Source of the DNA: Methanomassiliicoccales archaeon
GTDB lineage: Archaea > Thermoplasmatota > Thermoplasmata > Methanomassiliicoccales > JACIVX01
NCBI GenBank assembly: GCA_024464195.1
Contig: JANHAK010000057.1
Coordinates: 1-7,217, forward strand
DNA length: 7,217 nt
Direction of reading: 5' to 3'
Shown piece by piece: positions 6,490-7,217 of this stretch. Below the pieces are notes generated by a model. It had not been told where the DNA came from. It saw only the letters and a list, made by a program, of their open reading frames with translations, and did no database searches. Numbering within the stretch: position 1 is the first letter of the stretch; every line of letters starts with the position of its first letter. The position numbers were made by a program, and so were the translations under genes.

Positions 6490-7217
6490 ATGGAGGATAT
6501 TCTGAGCGAGACAGTCGATCGTATGCTGAAGGAAGGTGCGGAGTTTTGCGATGCGCGATTTCAGACTGTGCACTCGTGCCAGATCAGGATTGTTGACACG
6601 GGAATCAGGGCGCTAAATGAGGAAAGGATTGGAGGATTGTGTTTTAGAGCGAGGATCGGAGGCTCATGGGGCTACGCCTCTACCGTCGCCCTCGACAGAC
6701 ATTCTGCCATTGCCTCATGTATCGATGCGGTGAGGAATGCAAGATTAGGTCATTTAGCAGGCCCAAAGATCACGGAGATGCCATCTTATGAACGGAAGAT
6801 CAAGGCGGATCTCAAGGTACATCCCATCGATGTGCCAATCGATGAGAAAATTGAAGTGGTGAGAGAGCTCGAATCCTCTCAACGGGTTGAAAAACGCGTT
6901 GTGAATACGAACGCGAATTATAAGGACGAAGTGAGAACGAATCACTTGATGAATTCTTTTGGTGTCCAGGTCAAATGGGAGGAGGTCAGAGTCCGTCTTA
7001 TTGCTTACTCTGTTGCTTCTGAGAGTGGCCGCCAGGAGATCTATTACGAGAGCGTTGATGGAACTGGGGGATTTGAAATCGCGAGGGATAGCGATCTCGA
7101 AGCGATCGGGAGAAAGTGTGGTGAAGAAGCCGTTAAGATGCTCGGCGCGAAAAAGCCACCATCAGGGTATTTGACATGCATTTCTGACCCTCAGATAACT
7201 GGCCTTCTCGCACACGA
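6490..7217 (+). CDS. tldD: TldD, N-terminal part (TldD/PmbA metallopeptidase family), cut by the window end
   Basis: TldD forms a heterodimer with TldE (PmbA) that degrades unfolded or flexible peptides; in bacteria the pair also processes microcin B17 and CcdA. The frame is open for 242 codons to the right edge, about half the family's usual 450-480 residues. It starts MEDILSETVDRMLKEGAEFC. Visible family features are RIVDTGIRALNEERIGGLCF-type strands in the first 55 residues, an SFGVQV segment near residue 157 (family pattern S-x-G) and the end GLLAH at 238-242 followed by GA. The family continues as HExxxH there, so H242 is the first metal ligand and the next residue is expected to be Glu. 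The presence of this motif start favours TldD over TldE, which lacks it. The start directly follows the peptidase stop codon, so the two are translationally coupled and probably act together in peptide recycling. tldE may follow outside the window. Confidence 0.88.
   Translation, partial: MEDILSETVDRMLKEGAEFCDARFQTVHSCQIRIVDTGIRALNEERIGGLCFRARIGGSWGYASTVALDRHSAIASCIDAVRNARLGHLAGPKITEMPSYERKIKADLKVHPIDVPIDEKIEVVRELESSQRVEKRVVNTNANYKDEVRTNHLMNSFGVQVKWEEVRVRLIAYSVASESGRQEIYYESVDGTGGFEIARDSDLEAIGRKCGEEAVKMLGAKKPPSGYLTCISDPQITGLLAH

Noticed and set aside
6959..7174. 71-codon plus-strand open frame in another frame near the right edge
   Set aside because: Overlaps the TldD reading frame, which continues open to the window end with family motifs.

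Overview
The window looks like ordinary chromosomal DNA from an archaeon. It carries an archaeal-type PEP carboxylase, an L-aspartate dehydrogenase of the Archaeoglobus/Thermotoga kind, a compact archaeal-style M24 prolidase and the start of a TldD gene. TATA-like boxes rather than -35/-10 pairs lie upstream of the genes. Base composition is moderate, and AT-rich only between genes. A euryarchaeal or Thermoplasmatota-like host is my inference. A few bacteria also carry archaeal-type PEP carboxylase, so this rests on the whole gene set and not on one gene.

Layout from left to right. 1-170 is a T-rich gap in which a rightward gene from outside the window may end. 171-1643 (minus) is PEP carboxylase. 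1644-1893 is a divergent promoter region with a 14-bp palindrome. 1894-4272 (plus) is a soluble Lon-like ATP-dependent protease of the AAA_32 type. 4273-4484 is a gap containing two interleaved inverted repeats that could fold as a small pseudoknot. About 4485-5303 (plus) is aspartate dehydrogenase. 5401-6489 (plus) is an M24 Xaa-Pro peptidase. 6490 to the right edge (plus) is the N-terminal half of TldD, cut inside its metal-binding HExxxH motif.

The genes fall into two themes. One is C4 metabolism: PEP carboxylase makes oxaloacetate, the precursor of aspartate, and aspartate dehydrogenase links aspartate to iminoaspartate and NAD synthesis. The other is protein and peptide turnover: the Lon-like protease, the Xaa-Pro peptidase and TldD. 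Only the last two are clearly in one transcription unit, since the TldD start codon directly follows the peptidase stop codon and its Shine-Dalgarno sequence lies inside the peptidase gene.

I see no mobile element, CRISPR array, RNA gene or obvious novel system. All catalytic residues I could check in the three complete enzymes other than PEP carboxylase are present. The points worth a second look are non-coding (the palindrome at 1790-1803 and the interleaved repeats at 4388-4419), plus the degenerate Walker A motif of the Lon-like protease.
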